A DNA stretch of 64,000 nt, taken from Arthrobacter sp. zg-Y769. GTDB lineage: Bacteria; Actinomycetota; Actinomycetes; Actinomycetales; Micrococcaceae. Of this stretch, positions 17,193 through 27,687 are shown piece by piece (the first letter of the stretch is position 1; each line of letters begins with the position of its first letter). A model generated the notes under the pieces. It searched no databases, had not been told where the DNA came from, and was given only the letters and a program-made list of their open reading frames with translations. Made by a program: the position numbers and the translations under genes. The stretch covers positions 62,001 to 126,000 of the forward strand of contig NZ_JAJJOE010000008.1 of the NCBI RefSeq assembly GCF_020907405.1. Reading direction: 5' to 3'.

Positions 17193-18821
17193 ATGACCAC
17201 ACTGTCCTTTGAAGCAGCCGGGGCGGCAAGCGTTGCCGTCGACGCCAAGGTGCCCGAACTCGTGGGAGATGAAGTGGCCTCCCGCCTCGTGGCCCAGGAT
17301 CCCACCCTGTGGGGACCCGATGCCGAAGCCGAGGCGTCCATTCGCCTGGGCTGGCTCAATCCCGGAGAAAGCTCCCGGCCGCTCGTTGGACAGATCGCGG
17401 CGCTTCGGGAAGAGCTCGCCGCCGAGTCGGTGACCCGCGTGGTCCTGGCCGGCATGGGCGGCTCTTCCCTGGCGCCCGAGGTCATTACCCGGTCCGCGGG
17501 CGTGGACCTCACCGTCCTGGATTCCACCGACCCCAACGTCGTTGCGGCGGTCCTGGGCGACCGCCTGGCCGAAACGGTCATCGTGGTGAGCTCGAAGTCG
17601 GGGTCCACGGTGGAGACCGATTCGCAGCGCCGGGTGTTCGAACAGGCTTTCACCGATGCCGGCATCGACGCCAAGTCCCGCATCGTGGTCGTCACCGACC
17701 CGGGGTCGCCGCTGGACGCGGCGGCCCGCGAGGCCGGCTACCGCGCCGTGTTCAACGCCGACCCCAACGTCGGCGGGCGCTACTCGGCGCTGACTGCCTT
17801 CGGCCTGGTGCCCTCGGGACTGGCCGGAGCGGACATTGAAACCCTTCTGGATGACGCCGAACTGACAGTGGAAATGCTGCGGGACGACGCGCCGGACAAC
17901 ATCGGCCTGGAACTGGGCGCCGCGCTCGGAGGCACCGAGCCGCTCCGCAACAAGATCGTGATCGTGGACGAAGGCTCCGGACTGGCCGGCTTCCCCGACT
18001 GGGCCGAACAGCTTATTGCAGAATCCACCGGCAAGCTCGGCACCGGCCTGTTGCCGGTCGCCGTCGAACCCGGCGCGCCGGAGCTGGTTTCCGGTGCCGG
18101 CGACGTGCTTACCGTCCGGCTGGTCCCCGTCGACTCGGAGGCCCTCCCCGAAGGAGACCAGGTGGTTGTGTCCGGCAGCCTGGGCAGTTCGATGATGCTC
18201 TGGGAATTTGCCACCGCCGTGGCGGGACGGCTGCTGAACATCAACCCGTTCGACCAGCCGGACGTCGAGGCTGCGAAGAAGGCAGCACGCGGGCTCCTGG
18301 ACGCCACCCCCGAAGCCACGGAACCGTCCTTCGTTGACGGGTCCGTCGAGGTGCGCGGCCCCGCTGACCTGCTCGGCACGGCGCACACCCTCCGCGGCGC
18401 GCTGGCTGCCCTGCTCCGCACCCTCGGCACGGACGGCTACCTCAGCATCCAGGCCTACCTCGACCGCGCCCGCCAGGCCGAGCTCGCCGGCATCCGCCCC
18501 GAGCTGGCTTCCGCCACCGGCCGGCCCGTGACCTTCGGCTGGGGTCCGCGCTTCCTGCACTCCACCGGCCAGTTCCACAAGGGCGGCCCGGCGCAGGGTG
18601 TCTACCTGCAGATCACCGGCAAAGCCGCGGAAGACGTCTCCATTCCGGACCGGCCCTTCACCTTCGGCGAGCTCATCAGCGCCCAGGCTGCCGGTGACGC
18701 GCAGGTCCTCGCAGACCAGGGCCGCCCGGTACTGCGGCTGCACCTGCTGAACCGCGACGAAGGGGTCCGTGAAATCGAAAACGTTGTGCGGGCACTGGCC
18801 GCAGAAGGAAACGGCAAGTAA
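17193..18821 (+). CDS. pgi: Glucose-6-phosphate isomerase
   Basis: Interconverts glucose 6-phosphate and fructose 6-phosphate. The 542-residue protein has two sugar isomerase (SIS) domains, with MGGSSLAPEVI and the phosphate-binding SSKSGSTVETDSQR. It is shorter and more divergent than the E. coli enzyme, as in actinobacterial operon-linked Pgi. GGAAAAA precedes the ATG. It sits in the pentose phosphate operon and its TAA directly abuts the zwf ATG, giving the branch-point isomerase and dehydrogenase tight co-expression. Confidence 0.95.
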   Translation: MTTLSFEAAGAASVAVDAKVPELVGDEVASRLVAQDPTLWGPDAEAEASIRLGWLNPGESSRPLVGQIAALREELAAESVTRVVLAGMGGSSLAPEVITRSAGVDLTVLDSTDPNVVAAVLGDRLAETVIVVSSKSGSTVETDSQRRVFEQAFTDAGIDAKSRIVVVTDPGSPLDAAAREAGYRAVFNADPNVGGRYSALTAFGLVPSGLAGADIETLLDDAELTVEMLRDDAPDNIGLELGAALGGTEPLRNKIVIVDEGSGLAGFPDWAEQLIAESTGKLGTGLLPVAVEPGAPELVSGAGDVLTVRLVPVDSEALPEGDQVVVSGSLGSSMMLWEFATAVAGRLLNINPFDQPDVEAAKKAARGLLDATPEATEPSFVDGSVEVRGPADLLGTAHTLRGALAALLRTLGTDGYLSIQAYLDRARQAELAGIRPELASATGRPVTFGWGPRFLHSTGQFHKGGPAQGVYLQITGKAAEDVSIPDRPFTFGELISAQAAGDAQVLADQGRPVLRLHLLNRDEGVREIENVVRALAAEGNGK

Positions 18822-20366
18822 ATGCCCGCCGAGGAGAAGGCCGGAACGGGTAACCCCCTTCGGGATCCACGCGACCGCCGGCTGAGCCGGATCGCCGGTC
18901 CGTCTTCCCTGGTGATCTTCGGCGTGACCGGAGACCTCGCCCGGAAGAAGCTCATTCCGGCCGTCTACGACCTCGCCAACCGCGGCCTGCTTCCGCCCAG
19001 CTTCTCGCTGGTGGGCTTCGGCCGCCGGCCCTGGAGCCACGAGGAGTTCGCCGCACAGGTGAAGGAATCGGTGCAGGCGCATGCCCGTACCGATTTCGAC
19101 GAGGGTGTGTGGAAGCAGCTGGCCGAAGGCATCCGGTTTGTCGAGGGCGGCTTCGACAGCGGTGAGGCCTTCGGGAACCTCAAGGAGACCCTTGAGGACC
19201 TGGATGAACGCCGCGGTACCCGCGGCAACCATGCGTTCTACCTTTCCGTTCCGCCCAAGTCCTTTGAGCAGGTCTGCCAGCAGCTTTCCGAGCACGGGCT
19301 GGCCAAGACCTCCGAGGGCAAGTGGCGGCGGGTGGTGATCGAAAAGCCGTTCGGCCACGACCTGGCGTCCGCCCGGGAACTGAACAACGTGGTCGAGTCG
19401 GTCTTCCCCGCCGATTCGGTGTTCCGAATCGACCACTACCTGGGCAAGGAAACGGTCCAGAACATCCTGGCGCTGCGCTTCGCGAACCAGCTGTTCGAAC
19501 CGATCTGGAACGCCAACTACGTGGACCACGTACAGATCACCATGGCGGAAGACATCGGGATCGGCGGGCGTGCGGGCTATTACGACGGCGTGGGCGCTGC
19601 CCGCGACGTGATCCAGAACCATCTGCTGCAGCTCTTGGCGCTGACCGCGATGGAGGAGCCTATCTCCTTCAACGCGGACCACCTCCGTGCCGAAAAGGAG
19701 AAGGTACTGGCCGCCGTCCGGCTGCCGGAGGACCTCTCGCGCAGTTCCGCCCGGGGTCAGTACACGGGCGGCTGGCAGGGCGGCGAGAAGGTTACCGGTT
19801 TCCTGGAGGAGGAAGGGTTCAACCCGGAATCCAAGACCGAGACCTTCGCGGCGATCCGGCTGGACATCAATACCCGCCGCTGGGCCGGGGTTCCGTTCTA
19901 CCTGCGGGCCGGCAAACGGCTGGGACGCCGCGTCACGGAAATTGCCGTGGTCTTCAAGCGCTCCCCCAACCTGCTGTTCCGCGAACACAACGACGACGAC
20001 TTCGGCCAGAACGCCGTCGTCATCCGTGTGCAGCCGGACGAAGGCGCCACCATCCGCTTCGGCTCCAAGGTGCCGGGCACACAGATGGAGGTCCGTGACG
20101 TGTCCATGGACTTCGGCTACGGACACTCGTTCACCGAGTCCAGCCCCGAGGCCTACGAACGGCTGATCCTGGATGTCCTCCTCGGCGAGCCGCCGCTCTT
20201 CCCGCGGCACCAGGAAGTCGAGCTGTCCTGGAAAATCGTGGACCCGTTCGAAGAATACTGGGCATCGCTGGACACCCAGCCCGAGCCTTATGCCCCCGGG
20301 AGCTGGGGACCGGACTCTGCAAACGAGCTGCTCGCCCAAGACGGAAGGACCTGGAGAAGGCCGTGA
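18822..20366 (+). CDS. zwf: Glucose-6-phosphate 1-dehydrogenase
   Basis: First, NADP-reducing step of the oxidative pentose phosphate pathway. The 514-residue protein has the N-terminal Rossmann motif FGVTGDLARKKL, the EKPFGHD segment and the active-site signature RIDHYLGKE. Its ATG follows the pgi TAA with no gap, and AAGGAAA inside pgi can serve as ribosome-binding site. The stop overlaps opcA as GTGA. Full-length with no anomalies. Confidence 0.98.
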   Translation: MPAEEKAGTGNPLRDPRDRRLSRIAGPSSLVIFGVTGDLARKKLIPAVYDLANRGLLPPSFSLVGFGRRPWSHEEFAAQVKESVQAHARTDFDEGVWKQLAEGIRFVEGGFDSGEAFGNLKETLEDLDERRGTRGNHAFYLSVPPKSFEQVCQQLSEHGLAKTSEGKWRRVVIEKPFGHDLASARELNNVVESVFPADSVFRIDHYLGKETVQNILALRFANQLFEPIWNANYVDHVQITMAEDIGIGGRAGYYDGVGAARDVIQNHLLQLLALTAMEEPISFNADHLRAEKEKVLAAVRLPEDLSRSSARGQYTGGWQGGEKVTGFLEEEGFNPESKTETFAAIRLDINTRRWAGVPFYLRAGKRLGRRVTEIAVVFKRSPNLLFREHNDDDFGQNAVVIRVQPDEGATIRFGSKVPGTQMEVRDVSMDFGYGHSFTESSPEAYERLILDVLLGEPPLFPRHQEVELSWKIVDPFEEYWASLDTQPEPYAPGSWGPDSANELLAQDGRTWRRP

Positions 20367-21298
20367 TAGTTGAACTGCCGGACACCACCACGTCCAAGGT
20401 GTCCAAGGAAATTGTTGCCATGCGTGAAAAGGGCGGCGTGGTCACCCTCGGCCGCGTGCTGACCCTGGTGGTGGATACGCAGCCGGACTTCGTCGAGGAG
20501 GCCATTGCCGCCGCCAACGAGGCCAGCCGCGAACACCCCTGCCGCATCATCGTGCTGGCCGAGGGCAGCCCGGACGACGACACGCGCCTCGACGCGCAGA
20601 TCCGTGTGGGCGGCGACGCCGGGGCCTCCGAAGTGATTGTCCTGTCCGGGCACGGAGAACTGTCCGGGGAAAGCGAGTCACTGGTTTCGGCCCTGCTGCT
20701 GCCCGACGCACCCATAGTGGTCTGGTGGCCGCACGGAGTTCCGCAGGACCCGGCAAAAACCCCGCTGGGCTGCATTGCACACCGCCGGATTACCGACGCG
20801 GCCACCGAGGACGACCCGAAGAAGGCCCTGCTGGGCCTGGCCGACAGCTATGCGGCCGGAGACACCGACCTTAGCTGGACCCGGCTGACCAACTGGCGGG
20901 TCCAGCTGGCAGCGGTCCTGGACGGTGCGGGAGCCGCACCGGTCCAGTCCGTCGTCGTCGAAGGCGCCTCGGATTCGGCCAGCACCTTCCTGCTGGCCGC
21001 CTGGCTGAAAAAAGCGCTGGATGTACCGCTGGAAATCATCGAGGGGGACGCGGGAACCGGTATCCACCGGGTAGTGTTTAGGCGGCCCGACGGTGACGTG
21101 GAACTGGCCCGGCCTGACCAGGTCACCGCCCATCTGACCCAGCCGGGGCAGCCGGAACAGCAGATCGCGCTTCCGCGGCGCACCCTGCGGGACTGCCTGG
21201 CGGAAGAGCTGCGGCGGCTGGATCCGGACGAGGTGTTCGGAGAGGTACTTACTGAGGGGCTGGCCGCATGCCTGTCCCAGAAAGGGGCGAACGCGTGA
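20363..21298 (+). CDS. opcA: Glucose-6-phosphate dehydrogenase assembly protein OpcA
   Basis: Allosteric activator and assembly factor for Zwf in cyanobacteria and actinobacteria. The 311-residue protein starts MIVELPDTTTSKVSKE and has TLVVDTQPDFVEEAIAAAN and the PIVVWWPHGVP segment typical of the family. GTG 20363 overlaps the zwf stop by four bases; its own stop overlaps the pgl GTG in the same way. This tight coupling to zwf agrees with a stoichiometric partner role. Confidence 0.96.
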   Translation: MIVELPDTTTSKVSKEIVAMREKGGVVTLGRVLTLVVDTQPDFVEEAIAAANEASREHPCRIIVLAEGSPDDDTRLDAQIRVGGDAGASEVIVLSGHGELSGESESLVSALLLPDAPIVVWWPHGVPQDPAKTPLGCIAHRRITDAATEDDPKKALLGLADSYAAGDTDLSWTRLTNWRVQLAAVLDGAGAAPVQSVVVEGASDSASTFLLAAWLKKALDVPLEIIEGDAGTGIHRVVFRRPDGDVELARPDQVTAHLTQPGQPEQQIALPRRTLRDCLAEELRRLDPDEVFGEVLTEGLAACLSQKGANA

Positions 21299-22119
21299 AG
21301 CACTCCCCCAACGGTGTCAGCATCCACCCGGATCCCCAGGCGCTGGTATCGACTACGGCGGCGCGGTTGATCACCAAGCTCGTGGATGTCCAGAGCCGGC
21401 GCGGGGAGGCCACGGTGGTGCTGACCGGCGGCACGGTAGGCATCGCGACGCTCGAGGCCGTCACCGCCAACCCCGCCCGCACTGCGGTGGACTGGACCCG
21501 GGTCAACTTTTGGTGGGGTGACGAACGGTTCCTCCCGGCCGGAGATGCTGAACTCAATTCCCTTCAGGCCCGGCAGGCAATGCTGGACCCGCTCGGCGTT
21601 CCTGCTGCACGGATCCACGCTGTTGCCACCGCCGGCGAAGTCGACTCGGTGGAGGACGCCGCGGCCGACTATGCCCGGCAGCTGGCTGATGCGGCTGCCG
21701 CCGAGCAGCTCCCGGCCAGGTTCGCGGCGGTGGACCCCCGGCTGCCGCGTTTCGACGTCCTGCTGCTGGGCGTGGGACCGGACGCGCACATTGCGTCCCT
21801 CTTCCCCGAGACCCCGGGCGTACGCACCGTCGGGCAGACCACCGTCGGTGTGCGGGATGCCCCGAAGCCGCCGCCGGAGCGGATTTCGCTGACCCTGGAA
21901 AGCATCAACACGGCCTCCGAGGTCTGGCTGGGCGTTGCGGGCAACGACAAGGCCGGTGCCGTCGGCCTGGCACTGGCCGGCGCGGGAGAGATCCAGGTTC
22001 CGGCCGCCGGTGCCCGCGGCCGGACCAAGACCCGCTGGCTGATTGACCAGGCGGCAGCGTCACAGCTGTCCCGGCGCCTCTTCGACTCCGACGACCACGA
22101 GCCGGACGATGAGGACTAA
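21295..22119 (+). CDS. pgl: 6-phosphogluconolactonase
   Basis: Hydrolyses the lactone made by Zwf. About 274 residues of the DevB/SOL type, with VVLTGGTVG near the start, WWGDERFLP and the LGVGPDAHIASLFP motif. The frame reaches back to ATG 21268, but GTG 21295 (GTGA overlap with opcA, AAAGGGG upstream) fits the operon pattern better and removes a non-conserved nine-residue leader. Last gene of the operon; a bidirectional terminator follows. Confidence 0.95.
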   Translation: MKHSPNGVSIHPDPQALVSTTAARLITKLVDVQSRRGEATVVLTGGTVGIATLEAVTANPARTAVDWTRVNFWWGDERFLPAGDAELNSLQARQAMLDPLGVPAARIHAVATAGEVDSVEDAAADYARQLADAAAAEQLPARFAAVDPRLPRFDVLLLGVGPDAHIASLFPETPGVRTVGQTTVGVRDAPKPPPERISLTLESINTASEVWLGVAGNDKAGAVGLALAGAGEIQVPAAGARGRTKTRWLIDQAAASQLSRRLFDSDDHEPDDED

Positions 22120-22131
22120 CGCTTTAGCGCA

Positions 22132-22159
22132 TGTCTCAGACAAGCCCGTGTCTTAGACA
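22132..22159. repeat. Paired TGTCT-N-AGACA palindromes
   Basis: TGTCTCAGACA (22132-22142) and TGTCTTAGACA (22149-22159), each an 11-bp palindrome with one central base, repeat at 17-bp spacing immediately before a terminator. They look like paired sites for a dimeric DNA-binding protein or a recombinase, or a short extragenic repeat. No gene here needs an operator at this point. Confidence 0.5.
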
Positions 22160-22160
22160 A

Positions 22161-22196
22161 GGAAATGGCCCCCGGAGAAATCCGGGGGCCATTTCC
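22161..22196. terminator. Bidirectional terminator between pgl and secG
   Basis: Perfect 16-bp arms, GGAAATGGCCCCCGGA and its complement, around GAAA. A-rich and T-containing flanks suit both directions. It closes the pentose phosphate operon (plus) and the gap-pgk-tpiA-secG unit (minus). Confidence 0.88.
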
Positions 22197-22238
22197 ATTA
22201 CGTATTAATACCGGTACTGCTACCGGAGCACTGCCTGC

Positions 22239-22490
22239 CTAGGCTTCGCCGGAGAAGCGCTGGATCAGTCCGAGAGCCACGATCACTACGCCCCAGGAGA
22301 GGGCCAGTGCCACCGTGAAGCGGTTCAGGTTCTTTTCGGCAACGCCGGAGGATCCGAGGCTGCTGGTCATGCCGCCGCCGAACATATCCGACATACCGCC
22401 GCCGCGGCCTTTGTGGAGCAGGATGAGCAGCGTCAGCAGCAGGCTCGTGACGGCAAGGAGCACCAGCAGGACGGTCTTCAGAATTTCCAC
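22239..22490 (-). CDS. secG: Preprotein translocase subunit SecG
   Basis: Small accessory subunit of the SecYEG channel. The 83-residue protein has two membrane helices (ILKTVLLVLLAVTSLLLTLLI and VALALSWGVVIVALGLI) joined by the classic LLHKGRGGGMSDMFGGG loop. It is downstream of tpiA on the minus strand, the usual position in Gram-positive bacteria. Confidence 0.95.
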   Translation of the reverse strand: MEILKTVLLVLLAVTSLLLTLLILLHKGRGGGMSDMFGGGMTSSLGSSGVAEKNLNRFTVALALSWGVVIVALGLIQRFSGEA

Positions 22491-22551
22491 TTACGGCCTT
22501 TCGGGTGACTCATGGATTGGAGACGCCGCTGCGGCGCCCTTCAGCTGCAGT

Positions 22552-23367
22552 TCAGTCAGTCACCAGATGTTGTTCGAACCTGACAATATTAGCAAATTCG
22601 CCTACATCCAAACTGGCACCGCCAACCAGCACGCCGTCCACATCGCGTTCGCCCAGAATGCTTGCCGCATTGGCGGCCTTGACGGAGCCGCCGTAGAGCA
22701 GGCGGGTCTTGGCCGCCACGGCGTCGTCGTACAAATCAGCGATCTCGGCACGGATGGCGGCACACATTTCCTGCGCGTCTTCCGGACCGGCAACCTCACC
22801 CGTGCCGATGGCCCAGATGGGTTCGTAGGCAATGACCAGCCGGGAAACCTGCTCGGCGTCCAGGCCGGCGAGGTCCTTGCGGACCTGCTCCAGGGTATGC
22901 AGTACATGGTCCCCGGCCTGCCGCACCTCGAGGCCCTCGCCGACGCAGAGGATGGGTACCAGATTGTGGCGGTACGCGGCCTTGAGCTTTTCATTCAACA
23001 GCTCGTCGCTCTCGCCGTGGACGGACCGGCGTTCGCTGTGGCCCACCAGGACGTAGCTGCAGCCGAGCTTGGCGAGGAACTGTCCGGAGATGTCACCTGT
23101 GAACGCGCCGGAATCCTTCGGTGAAAGATCCTGGGCCCCGTATTCCACCTTCAGCTTGTCTCCGGCCACCAGCGTCTGCGTGCTGCGCAGATCGGTGAAC
23201 GGAGGGAACACCACAACCTCCACGCGGCCGTAGTCGTGACGGGCGTCGCTCAGCGTCCATGCCAGCTTCTGCAGCAGGGTGATGCCCTGGACGTGGTCCA
23301 TGTTCATCTTCCAGTTGCCGGCGATCAGGGGTGTGCGGTCGAACTTGCCGTTCGTGGAGGTGGTCAT
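22552..23367 (-). CDS. tpiA: Triosephosphate isomerase
   Basis: Interconverts dihydroxyacetone phosphate and glyceraldehyde 3-phosphate. The 271-residue TIM barrel has GNWKMN with the catalytic Lys, VGHSERR with the catalytic His, [11 protein letters not shown] with the catalytic Glu, and the phosphate loop YGGSV. Fourth gene of the gap-pgk-tpiA-secG series, with a hairpin between pgk and tpiA. Confidence 0.98.
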   Translation of the reverse strand: MTTSTNGKFDRTPLIAGNWKMNMDHVQGITLLQKLAWTLSDARHDYGRVEVVVFPPFTDLRSTQTLVAGDKLKVEYGAQDLSPKDSGAFTGDISGQFLAKLGCSYVLVGHSERRSVHGESDELLNEKLKAAYRHNLVPILCVGEGLEVRQAGDHVLHTLEQVRKDLAGLDAEQVSRLVIAYEPIWAIGTGEVAGPEDAQEMCAAIRAEIADLYDDAVAAKTRLLYGGSVKAANAASILGERDVDGVLVGGASLDVGEFANIVRFEQHLVTD

Positions 23368-23428
23368 GGTTGCTCCGGTTTCTTACTCGGTGCACCGGCC
23401 GCTGGGGCCGGGCGGGATGGGACATGCG

Positions 23429-23462
23429 GGTGCGGGCCCGCTTAGGCAAGCGGACCCGCACC
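23429..23462 (-). other. Stem-loop between pgk and tpiA
   Basis: Arms GGTGCGGGTCCGCTT and AAGCGGGCCCGCACC (one mismatch) with a 4-nt loop, starting 7 bp after the pgk stop. No U tract follows, so it is more likely an attenuator or mRNA 3'-end protector that sets pgk versus tpiA levels. Confidence 0.6.
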
Positions 23463-23469
23463 TTCGGTT

Positions 23470-24696
23470 TTACTTGTCGAGGACGGTAAGGCCCGGGAGG
23501 GCCTTGCCTTCCAGATATTCGAGGCTGGCGCCGCCGCCGGTGGAGATGTGCCCGAAGTCGTCTTCCGAGAAGCCGAGCTTCCGGACGGCAGCTGCCGAAT
23601 CGCCGCCGCCGACCACGCTGAAGCCGCTGGACTCCTTCAAGGCCTGGGCAACGGCACGGGTGCCGTTGGCAAAGGCTTCGAACTCGAACACACCCATGGG
23701 GCCGTTCCAGAAGATGGTCTTCCCGCCGCGGATCCGCTCGGCGAAGGCTGCCGCGGAATCGGGACCGATATCCAGGCCGAGGCCGGAGGCACCGAAACGG
23801 CCGTCCTCCATAGCCTCGGCAGGAACGGTCTCGACATCGGCGTCCGCAGCGAACTTATCCGCCACCACAATGTCGGTGGGCAGGACAAATTCGCAGCCGA
23901 CCTCCTTGGCGCGGCTGAGGTAGCCCTTGACGTTCTCAATCTGGTCCGTCTCGAGCAGCGAGGCGCCGACTTTGTAGCCCTGCGCAGCCAGGAACGTAAA
24001 GACCATGCCGCCGCCCACCAGCAGGTAGTCCGCCCGGTCCATCAGGTTCTCGATTACTGCCAGCTTGTCGGACACCTTGGAACCGCCCAGAACCACCACA
24101 TAGGGCTTCTCCGGGTTCTCGGTGAGGCGCTTGAGCACCTCGACCTCGGTGTGCACCAGCCCGCCTTCGTAGGCGGGCAGCGCCTCGGCAACATCGTAGA
24201 CGCTCGCATGCTTGCGGTGCACTGCACCGAAGGCGTCATCAACATAGGCACCGTTGCCGCCGGTCAGGGCTGCCAGCTCCCCCGCCAGTGCCTGGCGTTC
24301 GGCGTCGTCCTTGGAGGTTTCCCGCGGATCGAAGCGGATGTTCTGCAGCACCAGGACGGACCCGGCGGCCAGTGAGCCTGCCAGCCTGCGGGCACTGTCG
24401 CCCACCACGTCTTCGGCGAACTCCACCGGGAAGGCGGAGAGTTCCTCGAGGCGGTCGACGGCGGGGCGCAGCGAGTACTTGTCATCAGGCTTGCCCTTCG
24501 GGCGGCCGAGGTGGGCCATCACAATGACCTTGGCACCGTGCTCCACGAGGGTCTGCAGGGTGGGAATCGACGCCCGGATGCGTCCGTCGTCGGTAACCCG
24601 GCCGTCGTCCAGCGGTACGTTCAGATCCGAGCGGGCCAGGACGTACCTGCCGTCGACGCCTTCGCTGATCAGGTCGGGGAGAGTTTTGACAGTCAT
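23470..24696 (-). CDS. pgk: Phosphoglycerate kinase
   Basis: Makes ATP and 3-phosphoglycerate from 1,3-bisphosphoglycerate. The 408-residue two-domain protein has the substrate region RSDLNVPLD, the MAHLGRPKG motif, [10 protein letters not shown], and the nucleotide-binding [11 protein letters not shown]. It lies 24 bp downstream of gap and is full-length. Confidence 0.98.
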   Translation of the reverse strand: MTVKTLPDLISEGVDGRYVLARSDLNVPLDDGRVTDDGRIRASIPTLQTLVEHGAKVIVMAHLGRPKGKPDDKYSLRPAVDRLEELSAFPVEFAEDVVGDSARRLAGSLAAGSVLVLQNIRFDPRETSKDDAERQALAGELAALTGGNGAYVDDAFGAVHRKHASVYDVAEALPAYEGGLVHTEVEVLKRLTENPEKPYVVVLGGSKVSDKLAVIENLMDRADYLLVGGGMVFTFLAAQGYKVGASLLETDQIENVKGYLSRAKEVGCEFVLPTDIVVADKFAADADVETVPAEAMEDGRFGASGLGLDIGPDSAAAFAERIRGGKTIFWNGPMGVFEFEAFANGTRAVAQALKESSGFSVVGGGDSAAAVRKLGFSEDDFGHISTGGGASLEYLEGKALPGLTVLDK

Positions 24697-24720
24697 GTCT
24701 ACCTTTGCGTACTCGGTTGA

Positions 24721-25749
<1,029 letters not shown>

Positions 25750-25850
25750 TCAATCGAGAGCTGTGTGACCTCAGGGTAAGAAGCCACCGGACTGACTGCG
25801 GCCTGACACTTCCGCTTGGGAAACCCTTCCGGCCGCGGCGCCGTGGGCCC

Positions 25851-25883
25851 GTCCCGCCGGTGCCGGAAAGCACCTGGCGGGAC
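25851..25883 (-). terminator. Hairpin between sodA and gap
   Basis: GTCCCGCC-GGTGC pairs with GCACC-t-GGCGGGAC (13 pairs, one bulge). It lies 80 bp after the sodA stop and upstream of gap on the minus strand. It may end sodA transcription or fold in the gap leader. A smaller CCGCAC/GTGCGG hairpin at 25936-25951 is closer to sodA. Neither has a U tract. Confidence 0.45.
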
Positions 25884-25963
25884 CGGGCCTACGGATTTAT
25901 CTTACGCGTCACAGTCTCCGTAGGAACCGGGGCACCCGCACAAATGTGCGGCAGGAGCGGTGA

Positions 25964-26590
25964 CTAGGCCGGGACGATCAGGCTCTTGGCGCCGGTGCGG
26001 GCGGCGTCGAAACGCGCGGCGACGTCGGCCCAGTTCACGATGTTCCACCATGCCTTGACGTAGTCGCCCTTAACGTTGGCGTAGTCCAGGTAGTAGGAGT
26101 GCTCCCACATATCGAGCATCAGCAGCGGAATGGTGCCCACGGGGACGTTGCCCTGCTGATCGTAGAGCTGCTCGATGACCAGGTTCTTGCCCAGCGGTTC
26201 GTAGGCCAGGATGGACCAGCCGGAGCCCTGGATGGAGTTGGCCACGGCAGTGAACTGGCCGCGGAAACCGTCGAACGAACCGAAGAACTCATCGATGGCT
26301 GCTGCCAGTTCGCCTTCGGGCTTGTCGCCGCCGTCCGGGGACATGTTGTTCCAGAAGACGCTGTGGTTGGTGTGGCCGCCCAGGTGGAAGGCCAGATCCT
26401 TGGAGAGCTTGCCGATGGTTCCGAACTCGCCCTTTTCGCGGGCCTCCGCCATCTGGGCCAGGGCGGTGTTGGCGCCGGCCACGTAGGTTGCGTGGTGCTT
26501 GTCGTGGTGCAGCTCCATGATGCGCGCGGAAATGTGCGGCTCAAGGGCGGCGTAGTCGTACGGCAGTTCCGGCAGTGTGTATTCGTTCAC
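25964..26590 (-). CDS. sodA: Superoxide dismutase (Mn/Fe type)
   Basis: Detoxifies superoxide. About 208 residues with all metal ligands visible: His in ELHHDKHHATYV, His in HTNHSVFW, and Asp and His in DMWEHSYYLDY. The frame extends to an ATG at 26638, but GTG 26590, with GGAGGAT 7 nt upstream, gives the standard opening NEYTLPELPYDY. Metal preference cannot be settled by reading. It sits alone between whiA and gap. Confidence 0.96.
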   Translation of the reverse strand: MNEYTLPELPYDYAALEPHISARIMELHHDKHHATYVAGANTALAQMAEAREKGEFGTIGKLSKDLAFHLGGHTNHSVFWNNMSPDGGDKPEGELAAAIDEFFGSFDGFRGQFTAVANSIQGSGWSILAYEPLGKNLVIEQLYDQQGNVPVGTIPLLMLDMWEHSYYLDYANVKGDYVKAWWNIVNWADVAARFDAARTGAKSLIVPA

Positions 26591-26696
26591 GAAAATCCTC
26601 CGTTGGTGTCGGATCAATATTCCGGACGGAATTCCCATCCGGAAACTCGACGTGCCGCCGAAAGGCAGCAGGCTTAGTCCATCCTATGCAATAACG

Positions 26697-27677
26697 TTAT
26701 TCATCCAACATTTCCGGAGTGACGCTGGACTCGGTACCCGGGATTCCGAGTTCCGCCGCCCGCTTGTCCGCCATTGCCAGCAGCCGCCGGATCCGCCCCG
26801 CAATGGCGTCCTTGGTCATGGGCGGGTCAGCCAGGTGGCCCAGCTCGTCCAGGCTGGCCTGCTTGTGGGCCACGCGCAGTTCGCCGGCGTAGCGCAGGTG
26901 CTCCGGGACGTCCTCGCCGAGGATCTCCAGGGCGCGTTCCACCCGGGCGCCGGCGGCGACGGCGGCCTGCGCGGAGCGGCGCAGGTTGGCGTCGTCGAAG
27001 TTGGCCAGCCGGTTGGCTGTGGCCCGCACTTCCTTGCGCATCCGGCGCTCTTCCCAGACCATAAGCGCGTCGTGTGCGCCCATCCGGGTGAGCAGGGCCG
27101 CAATGGTGTCACCGTCGCGGATCACTACGCGGTCCACGCCGCGGACCTCGCGTGCCTTGGCTGCAATGCCGATCCGGCGGGCGGAACCGACCAGCGCCAG
27201 GGCCGCTTCGGGACCGGGGCAGGTTACTTCGAGCGAGGAGGAGCGTCCGGGTTCGGTAAGCGACCCGTGGGCGAGGAAGGCACCCCGCCAGACGGCCTCG
27301 GCGTCGGCCGCTGAACCGTTGACCACCACTGAGGGCAGGCCGCGCACCGGACGGCCGCGGGCGTCGAGCAGCCCCGTCTGCCGGGCGAGCGATTCGCCGT
27401 CCTTGACCACGCGGACCACGTAGCGGTTGCCGCGGCGCAGCCCGCCGCCGGACACCACAATGATGTCGCTGGCGTGACCGTAAACCTCTGCAATGGCTGC
27501 CCGCAGCCGTCGGGCCGTGGACGCGAGATCCACCTCCGCCTCGATGACTATCCGGCCGGAAATGATGTGCAGTCCGCCGGCAAAACGCAGCATTGCCGAC
27601 ACCTCGGCCTTGCGGACTGAGGATTTCTTCACGTCCAGACGTGACAGTTCCTCTTTTACTGCTGCGGTTAACGCCAC
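26697..27677 (-). CDS. whiA: Sporulation/division regulator WhiA
   Basis: DNA-binding protein combining a degenerate LAGLIDADG homing-endonuclease fold (N-terminal two thirds) with a C-terminal helix-turn-helix (about 250-320, [19 protein letters not shown]). In actinobacteria it controls cell division genes with WhiB. About 326 residues from GTG 27677, which has AGGAGTG upstream; the frame extends 21 codons further without a site. It follows yvcK by 10 bp, in the conserved rapZ-yvcK-whiA trio. Confidence 0.95.
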   Translation of the reverse strand: MALTAAVKEELSRLDVKKSSVRKAEVSAMLRFAGGLHIISGRIVIEAEVDLASTARRLRAAIAEVYGHASDIIVVSGGGLRRGNRYVVRVVKDGESLARQTGLLDARGRPVRGLPSVVVNGSAADAEAVWRGAFLAHGSLTEPGRSSSLEVTCPGPEAALALVGSARRIGIAAKAREVRGVDRVVIRDGDTIAALLTRMGAHDALMVWEERRMRKEVRATANRLANFDDANLRRSAQAAVAAGARVERALEILGEDVPEHLRYAGELRVAHKQASLDELGHLADPPMTKDAIAGRIRRLLAMADKRAAELGIPGTESSVTPEMLDE

Positions 27678-27687
27678 AAAAACACTC

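Noticed and set aside
16050-20339. A 1429-codon open frame on the minus strand opposite tal, pgi and zwf
   Set aside because: It is exactly antisense to three well-supported genes, has no family features, and such long antisense frames are a by-product of high-GC codon usage.
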